DNA from: Ianthella basta
Taxonomy: Eukaryota > Porifera > Demospongiae > Verongiida > Ianthellidae
Length of the DNA: 64,000 bases
Reading direction: 5' to 3'
Assembly: GCA_964019415.1 (NCBI GenBank)
Contig: OZ025888.1
Location: 2,751,819-2,815,818, forward strand
Positions 25,414-36,795 of the stretch are shown in pieces (positions within the stretch are counted from its first letter, which is position 1; each line of letters opens with the position of its first letter). Both the position numbers and the translations under genes were made by a program. The notes beneath the pieces were generated by a model that did not search any database, was not told the DNA's origin, and saw only the letters and a program-made list of their open reading frames with translations.

Positions 25414-26441
25414 CCTACAATAGAAACCTAAAATGCGTCATTGACACAGGATGTTTCTGCCAACTATGCAAACATTTTTTTCAGATACTGTACTATGGTA
25501 CTTAACTCATATTCACTTGTAAGTGATACTATCCTTCCAAGCAGAGTTGTTGTGATATCTTAAGCTTTATATATAGCCCTCAGTGCCCAGCACTAGTAAC
25601 ATCAACAGTGTGGACAGTCGGCTTCTGTTGTTGGAAAATAGCATTTGAATAGATCCACCTCTCTTGTAAGTCACTGCCAGATGGTTTTAGCCCTCACTTG
25701 TAGCATTCTGTGAGGTGCATGGAGCCAAACTGAGCAGATGGCAGATGATGCAAGCCCATCAGCACTGGTATGTGTGCTGACATGGTGCATGGTCTCACAC
25801 AATTATTGCTTGACCCAGGTCTAACTGTCAGGAGTTAACAATACTGGGATAATAATGATTGCAATTGTTATGACACACCATATATAGAAATTAAACTATC
25901 TATTAGTAATATAATCTGCTGATAACAGAGGTAAGATGCTCGCTAAATTTACAGACTGTCTGCACTTACTTTGTAACCACTGCCCTGAAGCTTGTATACT
26001 GTACATATAATAGATGGCCATGCAGTCACACCCAGGTACCTCATCAATTGGCATCACCTATAACGCTGTAATGCATGTCATCATAATCATTGGTGAATGA
26101 AGCAACAGTGCATGCTTCTATTGAAACAAAGGACAATGGCTTGATGTTACCAGTATGTGCTAGATTGTGTTGGCTAGGTCCAACCAGTGGGATGGCCAAC
26201 GTTTTGATAGAGTTTGCTACAATTTGTTCCACTTCTCAGCATAAACACCTAAGTTGACACACTCTTGTCATTGATCTACACCAGTTTAGCTTTCTACTTC
26301 ACCGCACCCCACACGTGTTGGTTCACATATGCATAGCTACTGCATGTATAACATTATGCAACAGGTAGCTGACCAGCTAGTTAGTGACCAATACTATATA
26401 GAAACAGCTCGCAGCTCTAATGTAGCTCTCCCGTGGGAACA
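25414..26441. other. Intergenic upstream of the membrane-protein gene
   Basis: No gene, repeat array or RNA recognised. It should hold the promoter of the gene at 26442. Confidence 0.4.
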
Positions 26442-28089
26442 ATGACTGTGATCTACTCTGTTCTTCCGCTTATGCTCATTACCTTGACAACTATCACCTT
26501 AGCAACCCAACTGGTGAAACATCATGCCAGTGAAGAGCAGACCAACACTGGAGGTTGTATTAGTGACTGGAGAGATCTCAACAAGGCTTACTTTGACCGT
26601 CAGTCCAGTACTGATGTGGAGAACTCTATCTTTGACTTCTATCCCAGTGATGCCATTAGCTACGGTGTGCTAGTCATGTTCTATGATGTGGGACCACCTC
26701 CCAACACCAGCACCAGTGGGAGAAGGGAGTGCTGCCAGCGAGGAAGCAAGGACTGCACCATTCACTTTATCTACCGGTTCAGGGTCTTCAGAGACATTCA
26801 ACCAAACCTTTTATGTAGTCGCCTCTTCCTTAGTTACCACTGCGGAAAATGGTACAAAATGCACCAACTTTGTTGGGCACCACCACAATTTTGTGATGAT
26901 GGCTCAGCAAGAAAGAGTTTGTATGAATTCTCTAGACAGGTAAATGTGACAGTGTGTTAAAGGTCAAATCATCATTGCATTATCTGAGTCAATGAGCCTA
27001 TGCAGAGTATAATGCAGTAATAGCTCAGTTTGTTGGTTAGTAAATTTGCCTACTCCTACATGCATCCATTACTAGGTGTATGCGAGTGATGATGTTTCAC
27101 TTCTTCAGTTTGTAGGTCTGGTGTTGAAAGAGAGTCCCATAGATGGAGAGCTACCAGCCTATGTGTATGATTCCTCCAAAAACAATGACTGGTGGAGTCT
27201 TACTGCCATCTCCATCGGTTTGTTCACTACTGTGGGCCTGTTTCTGGTCCTATGCTTGCACCACAGCTGGGGAGTGGTGGGCACAGTGCTGGCTCAATCA
27301 CAAGTGGCAAGACACACTATGTGGTCCAGCATGCTGGCGTCATGGATACTGTTACCATGGGCAATGAGGGAGTATTTCATTGGAACCAGAGCAATGGAGG
27401 AGGATGTTCAACACGAGAGATTCTTCACACTGTTCCCAGATGTATACTCAAAACAGGTAGATAATGGCTATGCGGAGTGGGGAACCTGCCTGGTCATACT
27501 GCTTCTTGAGGCTCCCTTACTTTGTGTCTTCTTCCTCCGCAAGTCCATTAACCTCCGTAAGAAGGAGCACATATCAAAGAGTGAATGTTTTCTGTGCTTC
27601 TGGATCACAGTCCTCTGTGACACACTTGGTGGTATCGGCATGGTGGCAGCTGTCCAAGTTATTTCAATATCTCTCTTCTACTGGGCACTGTACTTCACAT
27701 TGTCACCTATATTTACCATTGCATTAGTTTCTAACTTTTTTGCTTGCATTGTCATCTTCCTCGTGTGCACAACATTGCTAATGCAGATGGTAAGCTCTTG
27801 CTGTAGAAACTGTTCCCTTGGAAAGATCATCAAAGGACTGGGATTTCTTTTGCTGGCACTGCTCAGCATCACTATTAATTACTATGTAACTAGACAAGTG
27901 AGTGAAGATAAGCGAAACAACAGCAGTGGTATTAATGGAGTGATGACATCAGTGGTGTCTTCGGTCATTATTGGCATGTACGGGTACATAGTGAAGAAGC
28001 TGTTGTTCCAGAAGAAAGGAGATGCTGAAGGAACAGAAAGGGAAGAGCTGGAATCAAAGCCACTGTTACAGGAAGCACCTTCACCATAA
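26442..28089 (+). CDS. Secretory-signal polytopic membrane protein, unrecognised family
   Basis: Two exons, 26442-26939 and 27076-28089 (TAA), both phase 0, 503 aa. Start ATG at 26442. Residues 1-24 look like a signal peptide (VIYSVLPLMLITLTTITLA). An extracellular region of about 180 residues with roughly ten Cys follows. From about residue 205 there are six or so hydrophobic segments (TAISIGLFTTVGLFLVLCLH; WGTCLVILLLEAPLLCVFFL; the FWITVLCDTLGG region; IFTIALVSNFFACIVIFLV; IIKGLGFLLLALLSITI; a last one near VVSSVIIGMYGYIV), then a charged tail with EREELESKPLLQE. I know no family that matches. Decayed copies nearby show a locally duplicating family. The dileucine-like ending could be an endocytic sorting signal (inference). 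Confidence 0.8.
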
Positions 28090-28276
28090 TAACATGAATT
28101 TGAAGGATAATTATAAGCCAACACGTGTGCTGTAGAGTAAATGAATGGGTGCTTCAAACAGCCATAGGTACTTCATGTATTGTGCATTACACACCTTATT
28201 AACAGTGTTTGGTTTAATTTGTTTTAGGCCTTCTGCACAATCACATGCACATTGTGTGTAGCTATAGTGGTATATA

Positions 28277-28325
28277 TTAATGGAGTGATGACATCAGTGG
28301 TGTCTTCAGTCATTATTGGCATGTA
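28277..28325 (+). repeat. Duplicated scrap of the upstream gene's last exon
   Basis: Nearly identical (one mismatch seen) to 27931-27980 within exon 2 of the preceding gene. A 50-bp partial duplication; the remainder of 28090-29266 holds no other recognised feature. Confidence 0.85.
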
Positions 28326-29755
28326 ATCTAATACATAGTCTAATGATTGTCTTAGTTATTGTGTATGCATGTGATCCTTGGACCACTGTAACAGAATGTA
28401 GGGAAGCTATTGCAACAGGTGAGCCAGCACATAACAGTGAGACAGGTGGAGCTTGAGGGTTGTGGACATAGTTGGATTTACAACAAATATACCATACAAT
28501 AATATATAGCAACTGCAGAAAGGCAACGGTTGTCATTAAGATTGGTATGGACTCTTATCTGCCATTCATGCTCTAGAGGAACTACTGGCACTGTGGCAGA
28601 GGGCCTCTGTACGTTAGTGGGAATGACACACTGTCTCCATAGCATGGCTCATACATTACATACATTGCACAAATTTGCAGCATAGGTATATGTGGTTAGC
28701 TAAAAATGTTACTTGTCTGTTCCCATGCATATAATAGAAACAGCGTAGATAAGTACCTCAAAAACTGAAACTATGTACATACCTTAAATTATTATGATTT
28801 CACCATATTGTTGTTGTTAACAGTTGCTACATCAAGGGTCCATGCTTTGGAGATGACCACATCAAGGTGAAAATTGAATGCCCATATTTGGTGAAAGTAA
28901 ATTACTCAGTGTAATAACAGCATTGTCTAACAGTACATGTGTACCAGGCAGGACACACTCCCCATATATCATGGCTATAGTGATAAACTTTAGTATAATA
29001 CTACCACAACATGAAAGTGAAGGACTGTGTATACAAGTGTGATGCTGCAACAAGGACTGACAGTGATGAAAGTGGCACCAGTCACTAGTGATCAACAGAA
29101 GCAGGGAATGCTTCTACCCCAGCTAGTGTTCATGTATAAATGTTATGTGTATCACAATGTGTAGTTACAAAAAAGATAGTTTTTAGTGTGACACAGATAA
29201 TTAAAGGAGAGGAGTCATTTCAAAACCAGTGGAGTTATAGCTATCAGAATTGCTTTGTTGGGCAGAATGTCTATGATCTACTGCTCTGTTATTCTGCTGC
29301 TGCTCGTTGCCCTGACAACCCTCACTTTGGCAAAGCCAGTAATAAAGGAGAACACCAGTGAAGTACAGTCCAACACTGAAGGAGGATTGGAGGATGTATC
29401 TGCGACTGGAAATGACGGAAGAAGGCATACCTTGACTATCAGTCTTGGCCAATCAATACTGTGTTTACTCTTGACCACATGGACTGCACTTCCATTGTTA
29501 GGGCCACTCATCTTCACGGCGTGCTTGTCACTTTCAGGATTCTCATTGCTTCCCCTGTGTATACTTGATCACTGTTGCTGTAGGCAATCTGATGCACCAC
29601 TCCTTTCTTCCTTTTATCTGGGAGTTGTGACTTGACCTTCATTAAGGTCCACTTCAGGGTGCATGCTGGGGCGAAGACCGACTGGGCTCCCAGAGGTGCA
29701 CAAATCCTCCCCAACTTCTTTCTCAGACTGCGGTGATGTCATCACCTTAATGTTA

Positions 29756-30434
29756 TACCGTATGGCCGGAAATTTTGGCGGGAATTTATTTTGGCGGATT
29801 GCTGAAATTTCTGTATTTGGCGGAATTTACTTTGGCGGTTTGGAAAAGCCTGTGTCATAATGATATTCATAGCAAAATGGCTAATCCGGATGAACAGAGC
29901 TAGATCGCTGAAGAGTCTCTGATGAGTACACGCGCTGTTGTTTGGCCATAATCGGATTATTTTCGTTCCTTAGCTTTTCCGGGGAATGCTGCAACGTACA
30001 AAGGCTTTTAAGCCTCCTTTTGGCTGATCTGCTGACGCTCGCCCCAAGCCTGTGACTCGCACACAATTGTACCGCTCCAACGCAGAAACAGATAACAGGC
30101 TGCCGAAATCTTCCGCAGTAAGTTACCGACAATGATATCAACGTCAGTCTTCACAGCGACCGCATATACGACGCCGTTCGGATTGCCTTCGGCTTCCTCG
30201 CGCTCTTCTTCCACCTCCGGTGTGCAAAACTCTTTGAAAACGTAGTGTCCTCGCGCTGCTGTAAGTTGTGAACTTAATGCTGCCGATTAATCTATAGGCC
30301 TGGCGCAACCAGGCTTGTTAAGCGGAAAACTATATGATCGCACAAATTTTGGCGGATGAAATATTGGCGGATTGCTCTCAAAACCGCTAATCCGCCAAAA
30401 TAAATGCCCCGCCAAAATTTCCGGCCATACGGTA
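29756..30434. mobile_element. 679-bp inverted-repeat element with TACCGTATGGCC ends
   Basis: Perfect terminal match: TACCGTATGGCCGGAAATTT at the left and its reverse complement at the right, continuing as subterminal ATTTTGGCGG(A/G) repeats inverted between ends. The interior (about 29880-30290) has higher GC and no intact transposase. Flanking TA could be the target duplication. It is a non-autonomous DNA transposon inserted in the pseudogene. Confidence 0.85.
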
Positions 30435-30605
30435 TGTAGCCACCTCTCAACTCACTCATCACACTGTACACAGTTGACAAAGACCTCTGGGTCGAAACGT
30501 CATGCATTTGATTTATCACTAACAGTTTGAGTCCTGCTCAATGATTTAGTACTGGTAACCAGCACAACTCTGAGCGTCTACAGCATCATTGAAATGATGC
30601 ATGTT

Positions 30606-30789
30606 TTTACTTGCTTAATGTAGGCGAATAGTTTGTGGGCAATACGTAGCAGATTATTCAACAACTGAATGCAGGACGTTTCGGCCCGAAGGCCTTCGTC
30701 AGCTGCGTACACGCTACGTATTGCCCACAAACTATTCGCCTACATTGAACAACGTAGCAATGAGCCTCTTCTTCTACTTTACTTGCTTA
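30606..30789 (-). mobile_element. Hammerhead-carrying fold-back element with 12-bp target duplication
   Basis: TTTACTTGCTTA occurs at 30606-30617 and 30778-30789, bracketing a 160-bp insertion. Arms ATGTAGGCGAATAGTTTGTG... (30618-30650) and their inverse (about 30712-30745) surround a minus-strand hammerhead core at 30666-30706: stem I GCAG/CTGC, CTGACGA, stem II GGCC-TTCG-GGCC, then GAAACGTC. All invariant core bases are present; predicted cleavage follows GTC, between 30674 and 30673. A 32-nt tail containing AATGAGCCTCT lies between the right arm and the target duplication. Confidence 0.8.
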
Positions 30790-31398
30790 GTTTGTAAGTC
30801 TGGTGCTGGAAGAGAGTTGTTTTCATATAGAGCAGCCAGTCTATGTGAAACATAACTCATCGTTATCCCTTATCCTAGCTGATTTTGCATTTCCTCCTAC
30901 TGTTATCCCAATCTTCCTGTTTGCCACTGTCAGCCTATTCTTGGCTCTTTACATGCACCACATGCAGTTGGGGAATGATGGGCACAGTCCTGGCTCACTC
31001 ACAAGTGGCAAGACACACCACAAGGGCCACCATGCTGAAATTGCACTCTTCTGAGATAATTTCACCCCACAGGTGACTGCAAAATATGTGCAGTGGGGAT
31101 CCTTCCTGGCCATGCTGCCCCTTGAAGTTACCTTCCTCTAGTCACACTGTTTATCTTGGTATGTACATTTAGTATGCACATGCCATAGCTACTGTGACTG
31201 CAGAATATGTGCAGAGGGGATTCTTTCTGCAGCCTGTTCACAAGCAGCTGAGAGCAGTGTGGTAATCTCCAGTACATGCAGGTCATATGGAGAGGAAAGA
31301 AAGGGGTAATTGTATCCACACAGCTGTGAACTGAACCCCAGACTTGCACTCTGGTATTTATTTGAGCAGAAGGGCAAATGATACCTGACTATATAGGT

Positions 31399-31474
31399 AG
31401 CTGAGTTGCTCAGTGGCTGAAACTCTGTGATAGAGCATAGGTCCCAGGTTTGATTCCTGGCTGTGTGGCTACTT
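31399..31474 (+). repeat. tRNA-derived SINE-like sequence (A and B boxes)
   Basis: GTAGCTGAG...TTGCTCAGTGGCTG resembles a tRNA A box, and GGTTTGATTCC matches the B-box consensus with a 5-bp T stem (CCAGG/CCTGG) and 7-nt loop. The acceptor end does not fold correctly, so it is a tRNA relic or SINE head, not a working tRNA. The region 31141-32385 holds nothing else I can support. Confidence 0.5.
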
Positions 31475-32385
31475 ACATCTTTCCTTCTTCTCTCTGAGGT
31501 GTAGTTGTGAGTAAGCAATGCAACATGCATGCACTATATAGCTACACTGATAATCATGAGCTGCTGGAGGACTTGTTGTATACATAGTATAATTAGTATA
31601 TAATTATTATAGTTCATATTTTTGTAGACAATACATATATATGTTATGCGCATACCTCCAACCTGCGCAAACCTCCAACTACTTATGTATACGTATACAC
31701 GCTTGTGGTGCAATGAATGCCTATAGTCTTGTTTGTGCTTCTATAACTATAAAAGCTATTCAGTGAAGCATGTCCTTCACAAGTTCTGTTATGCATTGAG
31801 CAGTTGTGCATGTGGTGTGGGGGCTGGTGGATCAGTAAGTGAACACCACAGTGTGTACACAGTCACCTTGTCACTACCTCCTGTATGTATGCTTGCTTGT
31901 CATGCACCAACTCACTCACTTCAATCTCCCTTACTACATTTGGCATTGTATGATAATAAGTATTCAATAGTCTAATAATTATCATATTGTTAGTCCCTAA
32001 TTGAACTTACCACATGTAAAGGGGAATACATTCTACAGTATATGAAATGGTACACCACTATAGCCTGTTACATAATAATTCATTATAATTAGTATGTGTA
32101 CATGTGTCTGTCTCATGCTGTGCTGTTTGAGGGTCAGGTACGTGGTGATGTGTCTGTGGAGCTAGGGGATGCAAGGGGGTGGCCCATCACTAAGTCAACA
32201 CTATGATGGAATGTACAAGGTATGCAATTTTACACATTGCCTGATGTACCACCTGGATATAGAATGATAGGATACCTGTGTAGAATGTGTGGCACTTGTG
32301 AATTATAGTGCAAATATCTTTCCTCTCCTGTGGTTGCTTCACTCGCTGTGGCTGATCGAAATGCGTTCCCTGTTCACCTGTTGAG

Positions 32386-35300
32386 ATGAAGCTGTTCACT
32401 CTCATTGGGATCTTTGCCAATACTGTTGTTGGTGAGCAAGCACATACTTAATGACACTAACTAGATTACATAGCTGTAATAATTATATTATATATAGCTA
32501 GTACTGATTATCTCTAAGGGTTTAGACAGAACCATCAGGAACTGTATACAGTGTAGTCTGGTGAGGCTGACCCAACATGTATAGGCACCTACGGCCTATT
32601 TGGAAGGCAATTCTGGCTTCAGCTTATATTTGTGAAATAATATTACGTGAGAGTAAATTTAGGAGTACATGTTTTTACAATGGCATTATATGCTTGTCTA
32701 TTGCTCTGCACAAACACACACTGCTCACAAATCCCACCAACAAATGAACTGAAGGAGCCTTCACTCAAAGGTTAGCCCTCTGTCTGCACACAGCAGTCAC
32801 ATGACCTTGTGCTGAGTTGCTATTCTACACGTCTCTCCCAACCTACCCTTCCCTCCACCCAGCTGTGTCATCTATGATGGGATCCAGTGCACCTCTGTGT
32901 TTGGCCAGGCTAACATCACAGATCCCTCCAGCTTGTCAGCTGATTCTACCATTGCCACTCAAGATCGCGATATCAGTAACAACATTTACCCTTTCTCGAC
33001 CATAGTTGGACAAAACTGTCTGAACCATATCCTCCTACTCTGGTGTATTACAGCATTCCGTCCTTGCTCTGGCTCCGTATGGTGCGGCCCCTCAAAGGAC
33101 GAACTCCAGAGCACTGTTGTCAATGCTTGCAACTGCAGCAGTGCAGATTCCTGCATCGTTAATGGGTTCAGAATTCAAGTTATCCCTGTTCAGGAAATAT
33201 ATCACTACTATGAAGGAAACTCCACCACTGGAGCTGTTGGTAACAGTGGTGTCACTTGCCAGGATGTGACTACTGGTAAGAGATGCATAGTGCAGATTTG
33301 CACACAAGTGATGCATTGTGAGTATGACCTTTATACCTTAGCTCTCCCATGAACGGCATAAGTGTTTCTTGCCTGAGTGGTCAGAACTTTAAATTTACTA
33401 AGTAACTTCTGACATTTTCTGACAAATTCCAATTCATACTGCATTTCTGATGAAAACTGGTAGATATGCATTACCTTGCATGGAAAGATTCCTGCGAAAT
33501 TCATTGCTTGCCTATAGGCCTCTACAATCTTTGATGTACATAGTTCAGTAAATTATGAATATTGGGGTATAATATTAAAATACACTATACTGTTAAAAAT
33601 AGGGAGTGATGATCACACCCAAAATTGGTGTGAATTGGTTGCCAATGTGAGCACACCCACTTGCAGTACACAACATACCAATCATATGAACAGTTTGTAA
33701 GAGACTAAGCACTTCGTGGTACATTTCACTACATGCAGATATGGCATATAAATTATACACTACTTTGAGGATTTGCATAATGTAGTACACAGCTTATGCC
33801 ACCTGGATAGTTTGTGGGTGGTGCAAAGTACCCTGTGTCAAGCAGTACTATTCATACATATAAAGTGCTACAGTGGTTTACAAAATAGCTGCGGTTAACA
33901 GCAGTTGACAACTGTACTTTGACCTCACATGGTGCTGTAAACTGTTGAAATTATTTCAATTCATGTGACTGCATGGCTGTATATAGTTTACATGCATTCC
34001 TATGATTTGCACTGACACATGCAGTAAAATGCAACAAGAGCTATATAGAGAACGAGAGTAGCTGCGTATGTGTCACATACTGTCAGACATGCTCTCTGCA
34101 TGCCTCATTGATCATTTTCCTTCTATTATCATTATCAACAATGCTCTCATGCAACGCTGGATATGAATAATTCTGAAGGAAATGTTTCTCCAAGGTTAGT
34201 ATTCCTACCCTACTGCAGTCTGATTAAATACAGCAATAATACGTAGTTCCTGAGCTATATATGTGTGTTGAGCTGGTACTCTGTGTATACATATGTATAG
34301 TATGTATATTATGTCACCTCTGATGTCCGCTTCCTTCCACCCAGCTGCATAGTCTACAGTGGTAGTCAGTGCACCTCTGCGTTTGGTCAGGCAAACATCA
34401 TTGATCCCTCCAGCTCATCAGCTGATTCTAGTGTTGCTTCTCGAGATGGCGATGTCAGTGACACCATTAACTTGTTCCCCACCATGTTGAGCCAGAACTG
34501 TGTGAACTACCTTCTCATCAGCTTGTGTACTTCAGTATTCTTTCCCTGCCTTGGCTCGGCATGGTGTGGTCCCTCTAAGGATGCTCGGAAGAGCGCACTT
34601 GCCAGTGCCTGCATGTGTGAGGACGCTGATTCATGCATTGTCGGTGGGCACAACATTTCTGATTTCATTGACTCCCAACCTAACTACTACGAAGGAAACT
34701 CCATCACTGGAGCTGTTGGTAACAGTGGTGTCACTTGCCAGGACGTGACTGTTGGTAAGAAATAAACAATATTATACTTGTGTATAATGATTATGTACGA
34801 TACATCACAACATGCATGCACAACACTAATATATTATTTTAACAAACATACATAATGTAACAAGAAACGGACACAAATGCACATTTCCACAAGTTGACAA
34901 AAAACATGAGCACAGCTGTTACAAATGACTATAATATGTGTGAATTCAAACATGATTGAATACTGTGTGATGAATACTATTATAGGTATGACTAGTCTTG
35001 TTTCTACATAACTATAGTTTGTAGCTAGCTAGCTCATGACATCTTATATCATATTTTAAGCTACTCAAACCACTCTGTATTAAAGGTGTATGCATGGTGG
35101 TTTCAATTCACTAGTGGTGGATTGTGCAGGGCAAACAGCAGTGGAGTATACAGGGCAAATGGAGGTTGAAACTTCCATTTACCCTGTATATTCCACCACA
35201 GGTGGATATAGCTAAACCATGCATGCACAGCCATTGTTACAGTGTAGATATGTGTGTATGTTGGACTGTTAATGAATTCATGACATTGTGTAGAAATTAA

Positions 35301-35450
35301 CAACAAAATTACATAATATTATAGTGATTAGAGACTTTGCCTTATTTCACAGGCACTGCAGGAAGCTCTGCTGGCAACATAAAGAAATCCTTGATGGGTG
35401 CTAACATTGTACTGGTGGCCATTTTGATCTCCATTGGTCTGTTGCCATAG
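32386..35450 (+). CDS. Secreted, probably GPI-anchored Cys-rich protein with duplicated Frizzled-CRD-like exon
   Basis: Exon 32386-32431 encodes signal peptide MKLFTLIGIFANTVVG. Exon 32863-33275 and its homologue 34345-34754 (over half identical) each encode a Cys-rich domain: C-x7-C, then QNC(L/V)N....L.C...F.PC, WCGPSKD, AC.C, SC, and end GAVGNSGVTCQDVT. Exon 35353-35450 (TAG) encodes GTAGSSAGNIKK plus a hydrophobic end (GANIVLVAILISIGLLP), a typical GPI signal. Cys spacing recalls a Frizzled cysteine-rich domain, but this is weak. Both domain exons enter in phase 2 and leave in phase 1, so they cannot be spliced to each other directly. The signal exon leaves in phase 1, so at least one small exon is missing; candidates end at 32770 and 34194. 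Alternative exons or two overlapping genes are both possible. Confidence 0.6.
33276..34344. other. Interval between the two duplicated Cys-rich exons
   Basis: No second copy of the GPI-signal exon is found here. A short candidate exon ends at 34194 (CCAAG|gttag, reading ...NNSEGNVSP) in the right phase for exon 34345. The rest is AT-rich without recognisable content. Confidence 0.35.
35141..35200. repeat. Short near-perfect hairpin
   Basis: TGGAGTATACAGGGCAAATGGA pairs with TCCATTTACCCTGTATATTCCA around a short loop, in the intron before the GPI-signal exon. Probably a small fold-back repeat. Confidence 0.7.
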
Positions 35451-35729
35451 GCAACCATGCATTCTGTACATGAGCAGCTGAGAACAGTGGGTACTAGTGT
35501 AGTATACACAGAACTTCATATGCAGGACATGTAGAGTAGTGTGTATCTGGTGTATGCACATAGAGCTATATACATAGCTCTCCATATAGAGCTCCATTAA
35601 TTCTGCACTGCACACTTCATTGACAATGGAATGTAGCATAAGGGAACTGGGCTCACACATGTACATGTAGGTATGGCAGTGAATTCATATAACAGAGCCA
35701 TTAACACAACCAACACAGCCGTGCAATGT

Positions 35730-36458
35730 CACATCATACCCATGTGAAAAAGGAGGCTGTGCATGCAGTCAGTGACCCTTACTGTGTGAGGGCTCCACAT
35801 TAACAAGTGGAGAAGAGTATCTTGTAGTTGGAACTCAAAGGAACTGGTTTTGAGGTGGTCACCAAACTCCACATTCACTGCTGGTAGTGGGCAGCCCAAA
35901 CGGCACAATCCTGGGTTGTGTGACGTCCTCTCTCCAAACCGACCACTTAGGCAATTGTCAGTCACTTCAGTACGAGGCCACCCAGCACAGAGCAGACCAT
36001 TACCCAGGTGAGGATTGGGCCAGTCAAGTACAGAATGGAATAGCAACAAGTCAATGAACATGGAGTCTGGGTGGAGGTATGACAAAGATGACTAAGTGTG
36101 ATGTGGTCACACTCCACAACAAAGGAGCAGCTCAACAGGAGCTTGGCAGTTACATGTACTATGAATCACCAATGTTAGTTTGTACACAGTGTGACACAAT
36201 TTACACAGAACACATGCCATGATCAACACACCAACCTGACACTGGTGCCTCTGAAGGTGAAGGAGTGATGAGCTGTGCTGAGATGCACACAGCTGTTCTT
36301 AGGAATAGACACAGGAAGAACACACACATCACTGTTAGAACAAGGAATACGACATGTCCTGGAACATTTCCTGGTCTGGAAGGACCAAAGATGGTTGGTT
36401 GATAGGTTGGGCATAAACCACAAGTAGGAGCTCTGTAGCGATTGTGGGAGTGCCTCAT
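35730..36458 (-). other. Possible coding exons of an unrecognised gene
   Basis: On the minus strand, 36236-36458 encodes a peptide with a membrane segment (HVVFLVLTVMCVFFLCLFL) followed by a Pro/Ser stem, like a type II membrane anchor, ending at a plausible donor. A second open segment runs from an acceptor at about 36097 to about 35790 (LGNGLLCAGWPRTEVTDNC; VNVEFGDHLKTSSFEFQLQD). Their phases do not join, so this is either a pseudogene or an incomplete model. Confidence 0.25.
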
Positions 36459-36627
36459 GTTCTACCATGGGACAGAATGAGGGAACTGGTTGAGCAGTGC
36501 TTGCATGTTTGTACAACTAGAGGATAAATGGTCAGTAGGAATGATCCACCAGTAAAGTATGCAGTACAGAAATGAGATGAGTAGCACTCTCAGATGAAGG
36601 ATGAGGTGTACAGGGACACAAACACTC

Positions 36628-36795
36628 TACACAACATTACACATGAACAGGCTCCATCCTCTCAAGTTTGATGGGGAATCAGTTTAGCTAGCCAGGTTGG
36701 TGTGCTAACTAAACATATGCACAGAGAGCTGATAGTCAAGAGCTACACAGATGGCATGCACTTCTCAGAAAAGCTCATTCCATAGCACACTAAAC
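36628..36795. repeat. Dispersed repeat, copy 1
   Basis: About 165 bp (acaacattacacatgaacag ... gctcattc.atagcacac) closely matching 38651-38836. No coding content. Between the copies (36796-38650) I see only short open frames without domains. Confidence 0.8.

Larger units (their letters stand above)
29267..31140 (+). pseudogene. Decayed paralogue of the 26442 membrane-protein gene
   Basis: The start MSMIYCSVILLLLVALTTL parallels the intact gene's signal peptide. Exon-1 homology continues in another frame with an in-frame stop (about 29390-29540). Exon-2 homology resumes at about 30790-31060 (loss of frame in the first segment, then ...GTVLAQSQVARHT-like sequence) and at 31075-31140, ending in a stop. 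Two transposable elements (29756-30434 and 30618-30777) sit inside. Multiple disablements make function very unlikely. Confidence 0.85.

Noticed and set aside
31399-31474. Functional tRNA gene
   Set aside because: A and B boxes and T arm are present, but the acceptor stem does not close at the right distance and the anticodon arm is poor; a SINE relic fits better.
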